Shown here: one piece after another, positions 43,512 through 52,144 of the stretch
Numbering within the stretch: the stretch's first letter is position 1
Layout: each line of letters opens with the position of its first letter
Assembly: GCA_965222335.1 (NCBI GenBank)
Contig: OZ244944.1
Span: 2,108,001-2,172,000 of the forward strand
Direction: 5' to 3'
Length of the DNA: 64,000 bases
Source of the DNA: G965222335 sp965222335
GTDB taxonomy: Bacteria > Pseudomonadota > Gammaproteobacteria > Pseudomonadales > Halieaceae
The notes under the pieces: model-generated
Database searches by the model: none
Told to the model about the DNA's origin: nothing
The model's input: the letters and a program-made list of their open reading frames with translations, nothing else
Translations under genes and position numbers: made by a program

Positions 43512-44132
43512 TTACATCCCGCTGGGATAGTCTTTCAGGGAAGCCTTGCCGCTGGCGCGGATCTGGCGGAAGGCGAGGGCGTATTCGCGCAGCATCTCCA
43601 TGCAGTAGGTCAGCCGCGCAGCAAAGTATTCCTGGGCGCTGGCCTTGTTGTCCTCGGGCTTGTCATTGAACACTGATTCCACGTAGCGAATGATCAGGTG
43701 CTCTGGCAGGTAGCAGATCCGGCTGTTCTTGTAGCTGCTGCTGCGCAACTCGGCAACCGGGAAGGCGCCGCCGTCGGCGGCGGAGACGGTCACGATCAGT
43801 GCCGGCTTGTGGGCAATCTCCTCGCCGGCGGTCCACATCAGGAAAAAGTTCTTCAGGCCCGCGGGTACCATGCCGTGCCACTCGGGTGATATCACCACAA
43901 AGCCGTCGCAGTCGTGCAGTTCCTCCCGCAGCGGGTCCAGGTGGGCGGCCCAGCTGGCGTTGTCACTGTCCCAGACGCCCTCGTCCCACAGGGGCAGCGG
44001 GTTGTGGGCCAGGTCGAGCAGCCAGGTCCGGTCACAGATATCCTGGGCCCGCAGCGCGCGCTCGATATAGCGGGCTACCTTGCCGCTCTGGGACTCGGGG
44101 CGGTGGCTGCCGCTGATAATGCCGATCTTCAT
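43512..44132 (-). CDS. NADPH-dependent FMN reductase-family protein
   Basis: 206 residues with a flavodoxin-like fold: N-terminal phosphate loop IISGSHRPESQSGKV, then FVVISPEWHGMVPAGLKNFF, the flavin-binding segment of the family (usual form PEYN/H). Probably reduces FMN or quinones; the substrate is not predictable. Converges on dsbA with 8 bases between stops. Confidence 0.85.
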   Translation of the reverse strand: MKIGIISGSHRPESQSGKVARYIERALRAQDICDRTWLLDLAHNPLPLWDEGVWDSDNASWAAHLDPLREELHDCDGFVVISPEWHGMVPAGLKNFFLMWTAGEEIAHKPALIVTVSAADGGAFPVAELRSSSYKNSRICYLPEHLIIRYVESVFNDKPEDNKASAQEYFAARLTYCMEMLREYALAFRQIRASGKASLKDYPSGM

Positions 44133-44168
44133 AGAGGCTCCTTGCCTTTGGGAATTAGTCGTTGCTGT

Positions 44169-45176
44169 CTAAATGTCGAGCCAGCCGGGCACCGGCAGCG
44201 ACTTGTTGTGCAGGAATACCGGGTTGAACAGCTTGCTCTGGTAGCGATTGCCGTAGTCGCACAGGATGGTGACGATGGTGTGACCGGGTCCCAGCTCCCG
44301 GGCCAGGCGCGCCGCGCCGGCGATATTGACCCCCGCCGAACCACCCAGGCAAAGGCCCTCGTGTTGCAGCAGGTCGAACAGGTAGGGCAGGGCCTCGGCG
44401 TCACCGATGGTGTAGGCATGATCGACCTGGGCGCGGGCAACGTTGTCGGTGACATGGTTGATGCCGATGCCCTCCATGATTGAGGTGCCGGCGGAAGGCT
44501 GCGCCTCGCCGCCACTGAAATAGGCAGCCAGCGAGGCACCGGCGGGATCCGCGATGCCAATCCTGACCGCACTGTTGTGGGCCTTGAGCGCGCTGGAGAC
44601 CCCTGCCAGGGTGCCGCCGGTGCCGACCGCGCAGATAAAGCCGTCCACCTCGCCATCTGTCTGGCGCCAGATTTCCTCGCCGGTGGTATCCCGGTGGATT
44701 GCCATATTGGCGAGATTGTCGAACTGGCGCGCCCAGATAACGCCGTTGGGGTCGCTGGCGGACAGCTCCGCCGCCATGCGCTCAGCGGTGTGAATGTAAT
44801 GGTTGGGGTCGCTGTAGGAAGTGGCAGGCACCAGGTGCAGGTCGGCGCCGAGCAGCTCCAGGGTGTCGATTTTCTCCTTGCTCTGGGTCATTGGCATGAC
44901 CACGGTGCTGCGATAGCCCAGGGCGTTGGCCAGCAACGTCAGGCCAATGCCGGTATTGCCGGCCGTACCCTCGACGATGCGTCCCCCGGGCCGCAACTCG
45001 CCTGCCGCCTCCGCGGCGCGGATGATCCCGAGCGCGGTGCGGTCCTTGACCGACCCGCCCGGGTTGAGAAATTCGGCCTTGCCCAGGATTCTGCAGCCGG
45101 TCTGCTCCGACACCTGGCGCAGGTAGAGCAGGGGCGTGTTACCTATCAGTTGTGTGACGTCGCCGGCGTAGTCCAA
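44169..45176 (-). CDS. Cysteine synthase / PLP-dependent beta-synthase
   Basis: 335 residues. Start chosen as TTG at 45176, where GGGGGAG lies 7 bases upstream; the frame is open further up but unsupported. Fold type II PLP enzyme: IGNTPLLYL, PLP Lys in NPGGSVKDRTAL (~50), GTAGNTGIG, and the phosphate loop GTGGTLAG. The C terminus (YQSKLFNPVFLHNKSLPVPGWL) marks the long cysteine-synthase-A-like subgroup. Makes cysteine from O-acetylserine and sulfide, or a related substrate. Confidence 0.88.
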   Translation of the reverse strand: MDYAGDVTQLIGNTPLLYLRQVSEQTGCRILGKAEFLNPGGSVKDRTALGIIRAAEAAGELRPGGRIVEGTAGNTGIGLTLLANALGYRSTVVMPMTQSKEKIDTLELLGADLHLVPATSYSDPNHYIHTAERMAAELSASDPNGVIWARQFDNLANMAIHRDTTGEEIWRQTDGEVDGFICAVGTGGTLAGVSSALKAHNSAVRIGIADPAGASLAAYFSGGEAQPSAGTSIMEGIGINHVTDNVARAQVDHAYTIGDAEALPYLFDLLQHEGLCLGGSAGVNIAGAARLARELGPGHTIVTILCDYGNRYQSKLFNPVFLHNKSLPVPGWLDI

Positions 45177-45232
45177 GGGCGCGCTCCCCCGGTGAATTGG
45201 TGGCACAGTATGCCACAGCTGCTGCGCCAGAT

Positions 45233-46441
45233 TCAGCGCTCGGCCACCACTTCCTGGTGACGCACGGGCAGCAGGAGCAGGGCGCCCAGCACCACGATCG
45301 TGGTCATCATCCACACCAGCGGGGCCGGGGAGTCCGCAAGCAGGGCGCCGACCAGGCCGCTGGCGCTGGCGGACACGCTCATCTGGATGAAGCCGAGCAG
45401 CGCCGAGGTGGTCCCTGCCATGTGGGGGTAGGGCTGCAGGGCGAGGTTCATGGAGTGGGGCAGCAGCATCCCCAGGCCCGCGGTGTAGATCATCATCGGC
45501 AGCATCAGGGCGCTGATACTCTGCGGCTGGAGGCTGGACCAGAGCAGCATAGCCAGACAGGCGCTGACCATCATCGCGGCCCCCAGCATCACCACCTGGG
45601 GTGACTCCAGCAGGCTGGCCAGGCGGGCACTGAGCGCGCTGCCGATGAAGTAACCGATCACGGTTGTGAGAAAAATCAGGCCGAAGTAGGGCAGGGGGAC
45701 CCCCAGCATCTCCAGGTACACGAAGCCCGAGCCCGCCAGGTAGCTGAGCATGCCCGCGTACATCAGCGAGCTGCCGAGGGCCACGGTCATAAAGTTGCGC
45801 GACCGCAGCAGGGTGGCGTAGTTGGCGGCGATGGTTTTGGGGTGCAGGCTCTGGCGCAGGGGCAGCGACTCCGGCAGGTAAACCAGGACCAGCATGGCGG
45901 TCACCAGGCCGTAGCCGGCAAGGAACACGAATACGCTGGGCCAGGGCAGCACCAGCAGCATGGCGCTACCCAGGCTGGGGGCGATCGCCGGCGCCAGGGC
46001 CATCAGCATGGCGATAATCGACAGGGCCCGGGCGGCGCGGCGGGGACCGAACAGGTCGCGGGCGACGGCGCGGCCCAGGGTGGGTCCAACACAGGCGCCG
46101 ATGCCCTGCAGCAGCCGGAAGCCAACCAGTTGCTCGATGCTGGTCGACAGGCTGCAGCCGAGGCAGGCAATGACGAAGATGGCGGTGCCCCCGAGCAGAA
46201 CCGGGCGGCGCCCCAGGCGGTCGGCCAGTGGGCCACAAACCAGGTGGAATACCGCAAAGCCCACGAGATAGGCGCTCAGGGTCAGCTGGATACCCGCGAC
46301 CGAGGTGTCCAGGGCCGCGCGCATGGTGGGCATCGCCGGCAGGTACATGTCGATACTCAGCGGGCCCATCGCGACCACGGCGGCCAACAGGCTGAGCATC
46401 CACGGCGAGTCGCGGTGCAGTTGTCGTTTGACGGGGGTCAT
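45233..46441 (-). CDS. Bcr/CflA-family MFS drug exporter
   Basis: 402 residues, twelve predicted helices. MFS motif A after helix 2 (GPLADRLGRRPVLL) and the early SIDMYLPAMP segment are signatures of the Bcr/CflA subfamily (bicyclomycin, sulfonamide or cysteine export). It precedes the cysteine synthase gene on the same strand (57 bases), so cysteine export is worth considering. Confidence 0.9.
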   Translation of the reverse strand: MTPVKRQLHRDSPWMLSLLAAVVAMGPLSIDMYLPAMPTMRAALDTSVAGIQLTLSAYLVGFAVFHLVCGPLADRLGRRPVLLGGTAIFVIACLGCSLSTSIEQLVGFRLLQGIGACVGPTLGRAVARDLFGPRRAARALSIIAMLMALAPAIAPSLGSAMLLVLPWPSVFVFLAGYGLVTAMLVLVYLPESLPLRQSLHPKTIAANYATLLRSRNFMTVALGSSLMYAGMLSYLAGSGFVYLEMLGVPLPYFGLIFLTTVIGYFIGSALSARLASLLESPQVVMLGAAMMVSACLAMLLWSSLQPQSISALMLPMMIYTAGLGMLLPHSMNLALQPYPHMAGTTSALLGFIQMSVSASASGLVGALLADSPAPLVWMMTTIVVLGALLLLPVRHQEVVAER

Positions 46442-46483
46442 GGCGCCGGGATGCTAACACGCCCGGCGCCGGGGCAGAGATTT

Positions 46484-47263
46484 TTAGTTCTCGAACTTCA
46501 TCACGGTCTTCCACCACAGCCGCGGGAACAGCAGGTGCCAGAACATCAGCAGGCGAGCCTCCCGGGGATAGATGATATCGCGATCCTTGGCCACGCCCTT
46601 GTCGATCGCATCGACGATTTTTTCCGGGTCCGAAAGACGGCCGGTTTTCTTGGCGTCGCGCAGGCTCGCGGGACTGTCCGTGGACAGGCTCTGCTCAATC
46701 AGCGGGGTATTCACCGCCGGGGGACAGATCAGGTGGCAGCGCACGCCGGTGTGGCGGATCTCGTTCTGCAGTACCTCCATATAGGTGTTCACCGCCGACT
46801 TGGTGGCACAATAGCCGCCCATGTTCAGCACCATGGAGTGGCCGGCGATGGAGCCGAATACCACGATGCGCCCGCTGCCCCTGGCGATCATGTCCGGCAG
46901 CACCGCGCGCACGATATAGGTGGTGCCGAAGTAGTTGATCCGGAACAGCCGCTCCATGTCCTCGTGGGTGTGATCGACGAGCTTGTGGCTGGGCATCAGC
47001 GCCGCTGCGTGAACCAGCAGCTCAACCGGCCCCAGGCTCTCGGTTACGCGCTGCACAGTGGCCTCGACGTCCTCAAGGCTGCTGATATCGCCGCGGAACG
47101 CGGTGATACCCTCGGTGCCATCGGCGGTAGCGTCCAGCCCGGCCTGGTTGACGTCCACGATCGCCACCCGCGCCCCCCGGCCCGCCAGCCGCCGGGCAAT
47201 GATTTGCCCCATGCCGCTGGCACCCCCGGTAACCAGGGCAACCTTACCCTCCACATCGATCAT
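46484..47263 (-). CDS. Short-chain dehydrogenase/reductase
   Basis: 259 residues, classical SDR: cofactor motif TGGASGMGQ (~12-20), NxAG-like HAAALM, catalytic Ser in FGSIAG and YCATK (~150-154). VDVN after beta2 suggests NAD(H). The C-terminal aromatic tail (MFWHLLFPRLWWK) could associate with membranes, as in some lipid or sterol SDRs. Substrate unknown. Confidence 0.88.
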   Translation of the reverse strand: MIDVEGKVALVTGGASGMGQIIARRLAGRGARVAIVDVNQAGLDATADGTEGITAFRGDISSLEDVEATVQRVTESLGPVELLVHAAALMPSHKLVDHTHEDMERLFRINYFGTTYIVRAVLPDMIARGSGRIVVFGSIAGHSMVLNMGGYCATKSAVNTYMEVLQNEIRHTGVRCHLICPPAVNTPLIEQSLSTDSPASLRDAKKTGRLSDPEKIVDAIDKGVAKDRDIIYPREARLLMFWHLLFPRLWWKTVMKFEN

Positions 47264-47354
47264 GCTGTGCTCCTCTTATCTTTAACCCCGATACTCACTG
47301 CCTCTACAGGGCGGGGCAAGTCCCTGATCGGCCAGCGCACATGGCAGGTTTTTA

Positions 47355-47459
47355 CCCGGCCAGGATAGGCCCGGCCAGGATAGGCCCGGCCAGGATAGGC
47401 CCGGCCAGGATAGGCCCGGCCAGGATAGGCCCGGCCAGGATAGGCCCGGCCGGGAAAGG
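47355..47459. repeat. Seven-copy 15-bp tandem repeat
   Basis: Unit CCCGGCCAGGATAGG: six identical copies (47355-47444) and a seventh with two changes (47445-47459). It fills half of the 202-base gap between the SDR gene and the Lrp-family gene. Because 15 is a multiple of three, it creates artificial ORFs reading PGRAY repeats on the minus strand. Confidence 0.95.
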
Positions 47460-47465
47460 CCACTG

Positions 47466-47960
47466 TCAGCGCTCACCGCCCTCCGCGCCCAGGTGATCCA
47501 GGGGCAGCGCCGTGCGCTGGATCACACGCCGCAGCTCAAAACTGGAATGCACCCCGGTGACCCCGGGGATCCGGGTCAGCTTGCCCAGCAGGAAGCGCTC
47601 GTAGGTGGCCATGTCGGCGACCACGGCCTTCAATAAATAGTCCGCGCTCTGCCCCGTGACCACGGAGCATTCCATCACCTCGGGGTAGGAGGCAACCTCA
47701 TGCTCAAAGGCCTCGAAGCGGTCGGGTGTGTGGCGATCCATGGTGATGCCGATATAGGCGGTGAGCTGCAGGCCCAGGCGCCCCTGCTCCAGCAGGGTCA
47801 CGTGCCCCCGGACCAGCCCGGAGTCTTCCAGGCGCCGCACCCGGCGCGAGCAGGGGGTGGGTGACAGGCCGATCTGGTCCGCCAGGTCCTGGTTGCTGAT
47901 GCGTGCGTCCCGCTGCAGCACTTCGAGGATGCGCCGATCCGTGCGGTCCAGCTTGATCAT
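47466..47960 (-). CDS. Lrp/AsnC-family transcriptional regulator
   Basis: 164 residues: N-terminal winged helix-turn-helix (~5-60, LDRTDRRILEVLQRDARISNQDL in parts, LSPTPCSRRVRRLE) and a C-terminal RAM ligand-binding domain (~65-150, VMECSVVTGQSADYLLKAVV). Close in style to Lrp/Bkd-type global regulators. Divergent from leuA, so leucine-linked regulation is plausible. The gene ends 6 bases from the 15-bp repeat array. Confidence 0.92.
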   Translation of the reverse strand: MIKLDRTDRRILEVLQRDARISNQDLADQIGLSPTPCSRRVRRLEDSGLVRGHVTLLEQGRLGLQLTAYIGITMDRHTPDRFEAFEHEVASYPEVMECSVVTGQSADYLLKAVVADMATYERFLLGKLTRIPGVTGVHSSFELRRVIQRTALPLDHLGAEGGER

Positions 47961-48259
47961 GAGAGTATGACCTCTTGAATATCAGGAATATTGGTGGATA
48001 ATAGCCAATAAAGAGATAATATTGGAGAATTATTGCAAAGTATGGTGGTTTTATCGCCATCTTTGCAGCAATCCCCTAGGCCTTCTCCGTTACACTGGCG
48101 TCTCGGCAGGGTGCTCACCCGCCGTTCCCCGGCCGCGGGGGTTATCGCCACCGCGGTCAATGTGGAACGCCCCACGAGGGCGGGTGTCCCAGTGACCCCG
48201 GCGCGGTGCACCGCCGTACGACAATTTCATGAGTAGCAGACAGCTTCAGGGACCCGACC
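47961..48259. promoter_or_regulatory. Lrp-leuA divergent region with TATTGG boxes
   Basis: The Lrp-proximal half is AT-rich and holds TATTGG (47989-47994), inverted CCAATA (48005-48010) and TATTGG (48020-48025), making a 6-bp inverted repeat with a 10-base gap plus a direct copy. A TATTAT overlaps the first pair on the minus strand as a possible -10 for the regulator. This looks like an operator, probably for autoregulation. No leucine-rich leader peptide is visible ahead of leuA. Confidence 0.45.
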
Positions 48260-49933
48260 ATGACCCGCTTTGATCACCGCAAGTACCAGGCCTTTCCCAC
48301 CCTGCACATGCCTGGGCGCCGCTGGCCCGATCGCCGTATCGAGCAGGCCCCCCGATGGTGCAGCGTGGATCTGCGCGATGGCAACCAGGCCCTGATCGAG
48401 CCCATGACCGGGCGCCAGAAGTCGCTGCTCTGGGACCAGCTGGTCAAGATCGGTTTCAAGGAAATCGAGGTCGGGTTTCCCTCCGCCTCGGGGCATGACT
48501 ACGACTTCGTGCGCGAACTGATCGACAACGACCGCATTCCCGAGGATGTCACCATCCAGGTGCTGACCCAGGCGCGGCCGGACCTGATCGAGAAAACCTT
48601 TGCCGCCCTCAAGGGTGTGCGCCGCGCCATTGTGCATGTGTACAACTCCACCTCCACGGTACAGCGGGAACAGGTCTTTGGCCTTGAGCGCCAGGGCATT
48701 ATCGATATCGCCGTGCGCGGGGCGGAGCTGGTGCAGGCCTGCGCGGACAAGTATCCCGAGACCGAATGGCTGTTCGAGTACTCTCCCGAGAGCTTTACCG
48801 GTACCGAGCTGGATTTTGCCGTGGAGGTCTGCGACGCGGTGACCGCCGTGTGGCAGCCGACGCCGGAGAAGCCCGTGATCATCAACCTGCCGGCCACCGT
48901 GGAAATGAGCACGCCCAACGTGTACGCCGACCAGATCGAGTGGTTTTGTGACCGGGTGGCGCGGCGCGACAGCCTGGTGATTTCCCTGCACACTCACAAC
49001 GACCGCGGCTGCGCGGTGGCTGCGGCCGAGCTGGGGGTGATGGCTGGCGCCGATCGTGTGGAGGGCACCCTGATGGGTAACGGTGAGCGCACCGGCAATA
49101 TGGACATCGTGACCATGGCGATGAACCTCTACAGCCAGGGGGTGGACCCGCAGCTGCAACTGGCCCACATGGACGAGATTATCCAGACCTTCAAGGACTG
49201 CACCCAGTTGCCGGTGCACCCGCGCCACCCCTACGCGGGTGAGCTGGTGTTCACCGCGTTCTCCGGCAGCCACCAGGATGCGATCAAGAAGTGCCTGCAC
49301 AAACGCGATGAAGAGCAGGCCTGGGAGGTCGCCTACCTGCCGATAGACCCGCGGGATATCGGTCGCTCCTACCAGGAGGTGATCCGCATCAACAGCCAGT
49401 CCGGCAAGGGCGGCATCGCCTACGTGCTGGAGCGTGACTTTGGCTACGAGCTGCCCCGCTGGCTGCAGATCGATTTCAGCGCCACCGTCCAGGCCTTCGC
49501 CGAGGAACGGGAGAAGGAAGTCTCCGGCGCGGAAATTTTCCAGCTGTTCCAGGACACCTACCTGGGCGAGGCCGGCAGCCTGCGCCTGGGCGACTACCAG
49601 GTCCGGCGGGCGGACAACGTGGATCACCTGCAGGCGGAATTGCGCCACGGCGGCCAGGTCCAAAGCCTGAAAGGCTCCGGCAACGGCGTGGTCGCAGCTT
49701 TTGTGGACGCCCTGGGTCGTTACACGGGCAAGCAGATCGTGCTGGTTGAGTACAGCGAGCACGCCCTCAGCCAGAGCGCCGACGCCGAGGCGGTGTGCTA
49801 TATCCAGCTGAACATCGACGGCGACCGTTTCTGCGGCGTGGGTCGCAGCCACGATATCATCCAGGCCAGCCTCGACGGTATTCTGGGTGCGATCAATCGT
49901 GCCGAGCAGCAGACGGCCAACGCCGCCGCCTGA
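48260..49933 (+). CDS. leuA: 2-isopropylmalate synthase
   Basis: 557 residues, the length of the second LeuA type found in Pseudomonas and actinobacteria. Catalytic TIM barrel with DLRDGNQAL (~38) and the HTHNDRG metal site (~244), plus a C-terminal leucine-binding regulatory domain (~430-545). Condenses acetyl-CoA with 2-oxoisovalerate, first step of leucine synthesis. GGGACC lies just before the ATG. Confidence 0.96.
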   Translation: MTRFDHRKYQAFPTLHMPGRRWPDRRIEQAPRWCSVDLRDGNQALIEPMTGRQKSLLWDQLVKIGFKEIEVGFPSASGHDYDFVRELIDNDRIPEDVTIQVLTQARPDLIEKTFAALKGVRRAIVHVYNSTSTVQREQVFGLERQGIIDIAVRGAELVQACADKYPETEWLFEYSPESFTGTELDFAVEVCDAVTAVWQPTPEKPVIINLPATVEMSTPNVYADQIEWFCDRVARRDSLVISLHTHNDRGCAVAAAELGVMAGADRVEGTLMGNGERTGNMDIVTMAMNLYSQGVDPQLQLAHMDEIIQTFKDCTQLPVHPRHPYAGELVFTAFSGSHQDAIKKCLHKRDEEQAWEVAYLPIDPRDIGRSYQEVIRINSQSGKGGIAYVLERDFGYELPRWLQIDFSATVQAFAEEREKEVSGAEIFQLFQDTYLGEAGSLRLGDYQVRRADNVDHLQAELRHGGQVQSLKGSGNGVVAAFVDALGRYTGKQIVLVEYSEHALSQSADAEAVCYIQLNIDGDRFCGVGRSHDIIQASLDGILGAINRAEQQTANAAA

Positions 49934-49951
49934 TTAGTGCGCACGGCCCAC

Positions 49952-51298
49952 TCAGTAGGGGTGGCGGTGGAAGTAGTCCCTGGCCGCGGCCATCACCCGG
50001 CCTGAGAGCAACAGGGTGGCGGTCATGGTGGGGATTGCCATCAGGCCGTAAGAGCCGGAAATCAGGTTGAACACCACGTCGATGCTCACCGTGGACCCGA
50101 AGATTACAGTGCCGACAAAAAACCAGCGGTAGTGGTGCTGGATGTGGGCGCCGAACAGGAAACCAAAGCACTTGGCGCCGTAGTACCACATGGTGAACAT
50201 GGTGGTGCTGGACAGGATCAGGGTGATGATAAACATCAGCACCACGCCCACGATACCCAGGTTTTCGCGGAAGGCATTGACCGTCAGGTTCACCCCGGAC
50301 AGGCCCTGGGGGTCCTGCCAGGTGCCCGCCAGCAGGATCACCAGGGCGGTGCAGGTGCACACCACCAGGGTGTCGGCCACGGGCCCCATCATCGCTACCA
50401 GACCCTCGCGGATCGGCTCGTTGGTGCGTGCGGCGCCGTGGGCCATCACTTCAGTGCCGACCCCCGCCTCGTTGGAAAAAGCCCCGCGGCTGATACCGAT
50501 CAGGATGATGCCCAGCAGGCCGCCGCCGACCGCCTGGGGGTTGAAGGCGTCCCGCACGATGGAGGCGAGCATCCCCGGCACCTCGTCGATGTGCAGCAGC
50601 AACAGCAGAATCGTCATGCCCAGGTAGGTAATGACCATGGTCGGCAACAGGGCCACGGCGACCCGCGCCACCCGCTGCAGGCCACCGAAAATCACCAGCC
50701 CAACCAGGACCGCCATCACGCAGCCAATCATGAAACCGGTGACCTGCGGGTCTCCGGTGGGGAACAGCTGCTCGCGGATCAGCGCCGCCAGCTGGTTGGC
50801 CTGGAAAATCGGCAGGGTACCCACCAGTCCCGCCACCGCGAAGAGGATCGCCAGGGGGTAGAAACGCCGCGGCAGGGCCTCGCGGATGATGTACATGGGG
50901 CCGCCCTGCAGCCGGCCCAGGCTGTCTTCGCCCCGGTACATCACCCCCAGGGTGCAGGTAAAAAACTTGGTCGCAATGCCGACCAGGGCAGAGACCCACA
51001 TCCAGAAAACCGCTCCCGGGCCACCGGCGACGATGGCCAGCGCCACGCCCGAGATATTACCCAGGCCCATGGTGCCCGAGAGCGCCGCGGCCAGCGCCTG
51101 GGCGTGGCTGACCTCCCCGGGTTCGTCCGGGGTGTCGTGCCTGCCCAGCATGATACCGATGGCATGGCCGAAGTGCCGGTAGGGCAAAAACCGCGAGTAC
51201 AGGGCAAAGAAAATGCCGCCACCCAGCAGCAGGGTGACCAGCGGCGTACTCCACACGGCATTGGCAAAGGCGGCGGACAGCTGTTGCATTAACTCCAT
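49952..51298 (-). CDS. Alanine/glycine:cation symporter family (AGCS) transporter
   Basis: 448 residues from the ATG at 51298; the open frame upstream to 51436 is not convincing. Eleven or so membrane helices with AGCS signatures: LSGTMGLGNISGVALAI (the N-G-N-like substrate loop), GGPGAVFWMW, GVMYRGEDSLGRLQGGPMYI, and FSNEAGVGT. Imports alanine or glycine with Na+ or H+. Divergent from the DRAM-like gene. Confidence 0.9.
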   Translation of the reverse strand: MELMQQLSAAFANAVWSTPLVTLLLGGGIFFALYSRFLPYRHFGHAIGIMLGRHDTPDEPGEVSHAQALAAALSGTMGLGNISGVALAIVAGGPGAVFWMWVSALVGIATKFFTCTLGVMYRGEDSLGRLQGGPMYIIREALPRRFYPLAILFAVAGLVGTLPIFQANQLAALIREQLFPTGDPQVTGFMIGCVMAVLVGLVIFGGLQRVARVAVALLPTMVITYLGMTILLLLLHIDEVPGMLASIVRDAFNPQAVGGGLLGIILIGISRGAFSNEAGVGTEVMAHGAARTNEPIREGLVAMMGPVADTLVVCTCTALVILLAGTWQDPQGLSGVNLTVNAFRENLGIVGVVLMFIITLILSSTTMFTMWYYGAKCFGFLFGAHIQHHYRWFFVGTVIFGSTVSIDVVFNLISGSYGLMAIPTMTATLLLSGRVMAAARDYFHRHPY

Positions 51299-51374
51299 GA
51301 AGCGGGATCCCGGGGCAGGCACATGTGGGGCCGCAGGATAGCATAGGCGCTCTGGCGGCCGCGGCGACGCCGGG

Positions 51375-51380
51375 TATACT
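51375..51380 (+). promoter_or_regulatory. -10 box placing transcription start at the ATG
   Basis: TATACT ends 6 bases before the ATG at 51387, so transcription would begin at or next to the start codon. No Shine-Dalgarno is present. The -35 candidate is weak. Confidence 0.45.
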
Positions 51381-51386
51381 GGGCGC

Positions 51387-52064
51387 ATGGACCCGCGCTG
51401 GATTGCCCTGTTGACGGCCCTGCTGCCTTTTTTCACCGTCCACCTGACCTATCTCGTGGCGGCGTGGCAGGAGCTGGTGCCCTGGTGCCTGCCCTATCTG
51501 GACAGCTGCACTTCCATCAGTGCGACTGGTCGCCATCCCCCCGCGAGTTACGTATTCCGTGCCGGCATGCTGCCCTCGGCCGTGATTATCATGGCTTACT
51601 GGTGGCTGAACGGCGCCTGGCTGGCTTCCCTGAGGCAGGAGGGAAGGACGGCTCACCTGCGCGCAATGGTCAGCCTGGGCGTGGTTGCCGCCCTGGGGCT
51701 GATCGCCTACGTCACGGTCCTGGGCGAGGTGGGTGAGGCCTGGGCGCGTTTGCGGCGCAGTGGCACCGTGCTGTTTTTCTCCTTCACCTTCCTCGCCCAG
51801 CTGCTGCTGGCCCGGGAGCTTGTGCGTCTGCCCCAATTGGTTCCCGGGGGTGCCGGCCTGGCGCGGGCGATGCTGGGGATCTGCCAGCTGCTGCTGGGCC
51901 TGGGCCTGGTCACCGTGATCTGGCAGGGGGTCGACGGGGCGGGCTATGACGATGTGGAGGATGCCTTCGAGTGGGTCCTGAGCCTGCTGCTGCAGACCAA
52001 CTTCTTCCTCGGCTACCTGCTGTGGCGACGGGCCCGCTGGCGGCTGCAGCCGGTCAGCCCCTGA
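51387..52064 (+). CDS. DRAM/Frag1/Sfk1-like membrane protein
   Basis: 225 residues, six predicted membrane helices. The early extramembrane loop CTSISATGRHPPASYVFRAGM is the signature of the Frag1/DRAM/Sfk1 family, known mainly from eukaryotes (autophagy and phosphoinositide-linked proteins) and scattered in bacteria. A conserved-looking acidic loop GAGYDDVEDAFEW precedes the last helix. Bacterial function unknown. Possibly translated from a leaderless mRNA. Confidence 0.8.
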   Translation: MDPRWIALLTALLPFFTVHLTYLVAAWQELVPWCLPYLDSCTSISATGRHPPASYVFRAGMLPSAVIIMAYWWLNGAWLASLRQEGRTAHLRAMVSLGVVAALGLIAYVTVLGEVGEAWARLRRSGTVLFFSFTFLAQLLLARELVRLPQLVPGGAGLARAMLGICQLLLGLGLVTVIWQGVDGAGYDDVEDAFEWVLSLLLQTNFFLGYLLWRRARWRLQPVSP

Positions 52065-52080
52065 CGACTTGCCCGGCGCT

Positions 52081-52109
52081 TTGCACCGGCGATCAATGAG
52101 GCGGATAAT
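52081..52109 (+). promoter_or_regulatory. Putative promoter of the dehydratase-VOC-lipoprotein cluster
   Basis: TTGCAC (52081-52086), 17-base spacer, GATAAT (52104-52109), 35 bases before the ATG at 52145, which also has GAGGAG upstream. Confidence 0.45.
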
Positions 52110-52144
52110 CGGTTGCCCCTGAGCCGCTGAACCCGAGGAGTTCC

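Noticed and set aside
47260..47476. Minus-strand ORFs with PGRAY or WPGLS repeats
   Set aside because: They are translations of the 15-bp tandem repeat (a multiple of three), in two frames at once, with no ribosome site or conserved flanks.
48033..48236. leuA leader peptide
   Set aside because: The short ORF is not leucine-rich and no terminator/antiterminator structure is evident.
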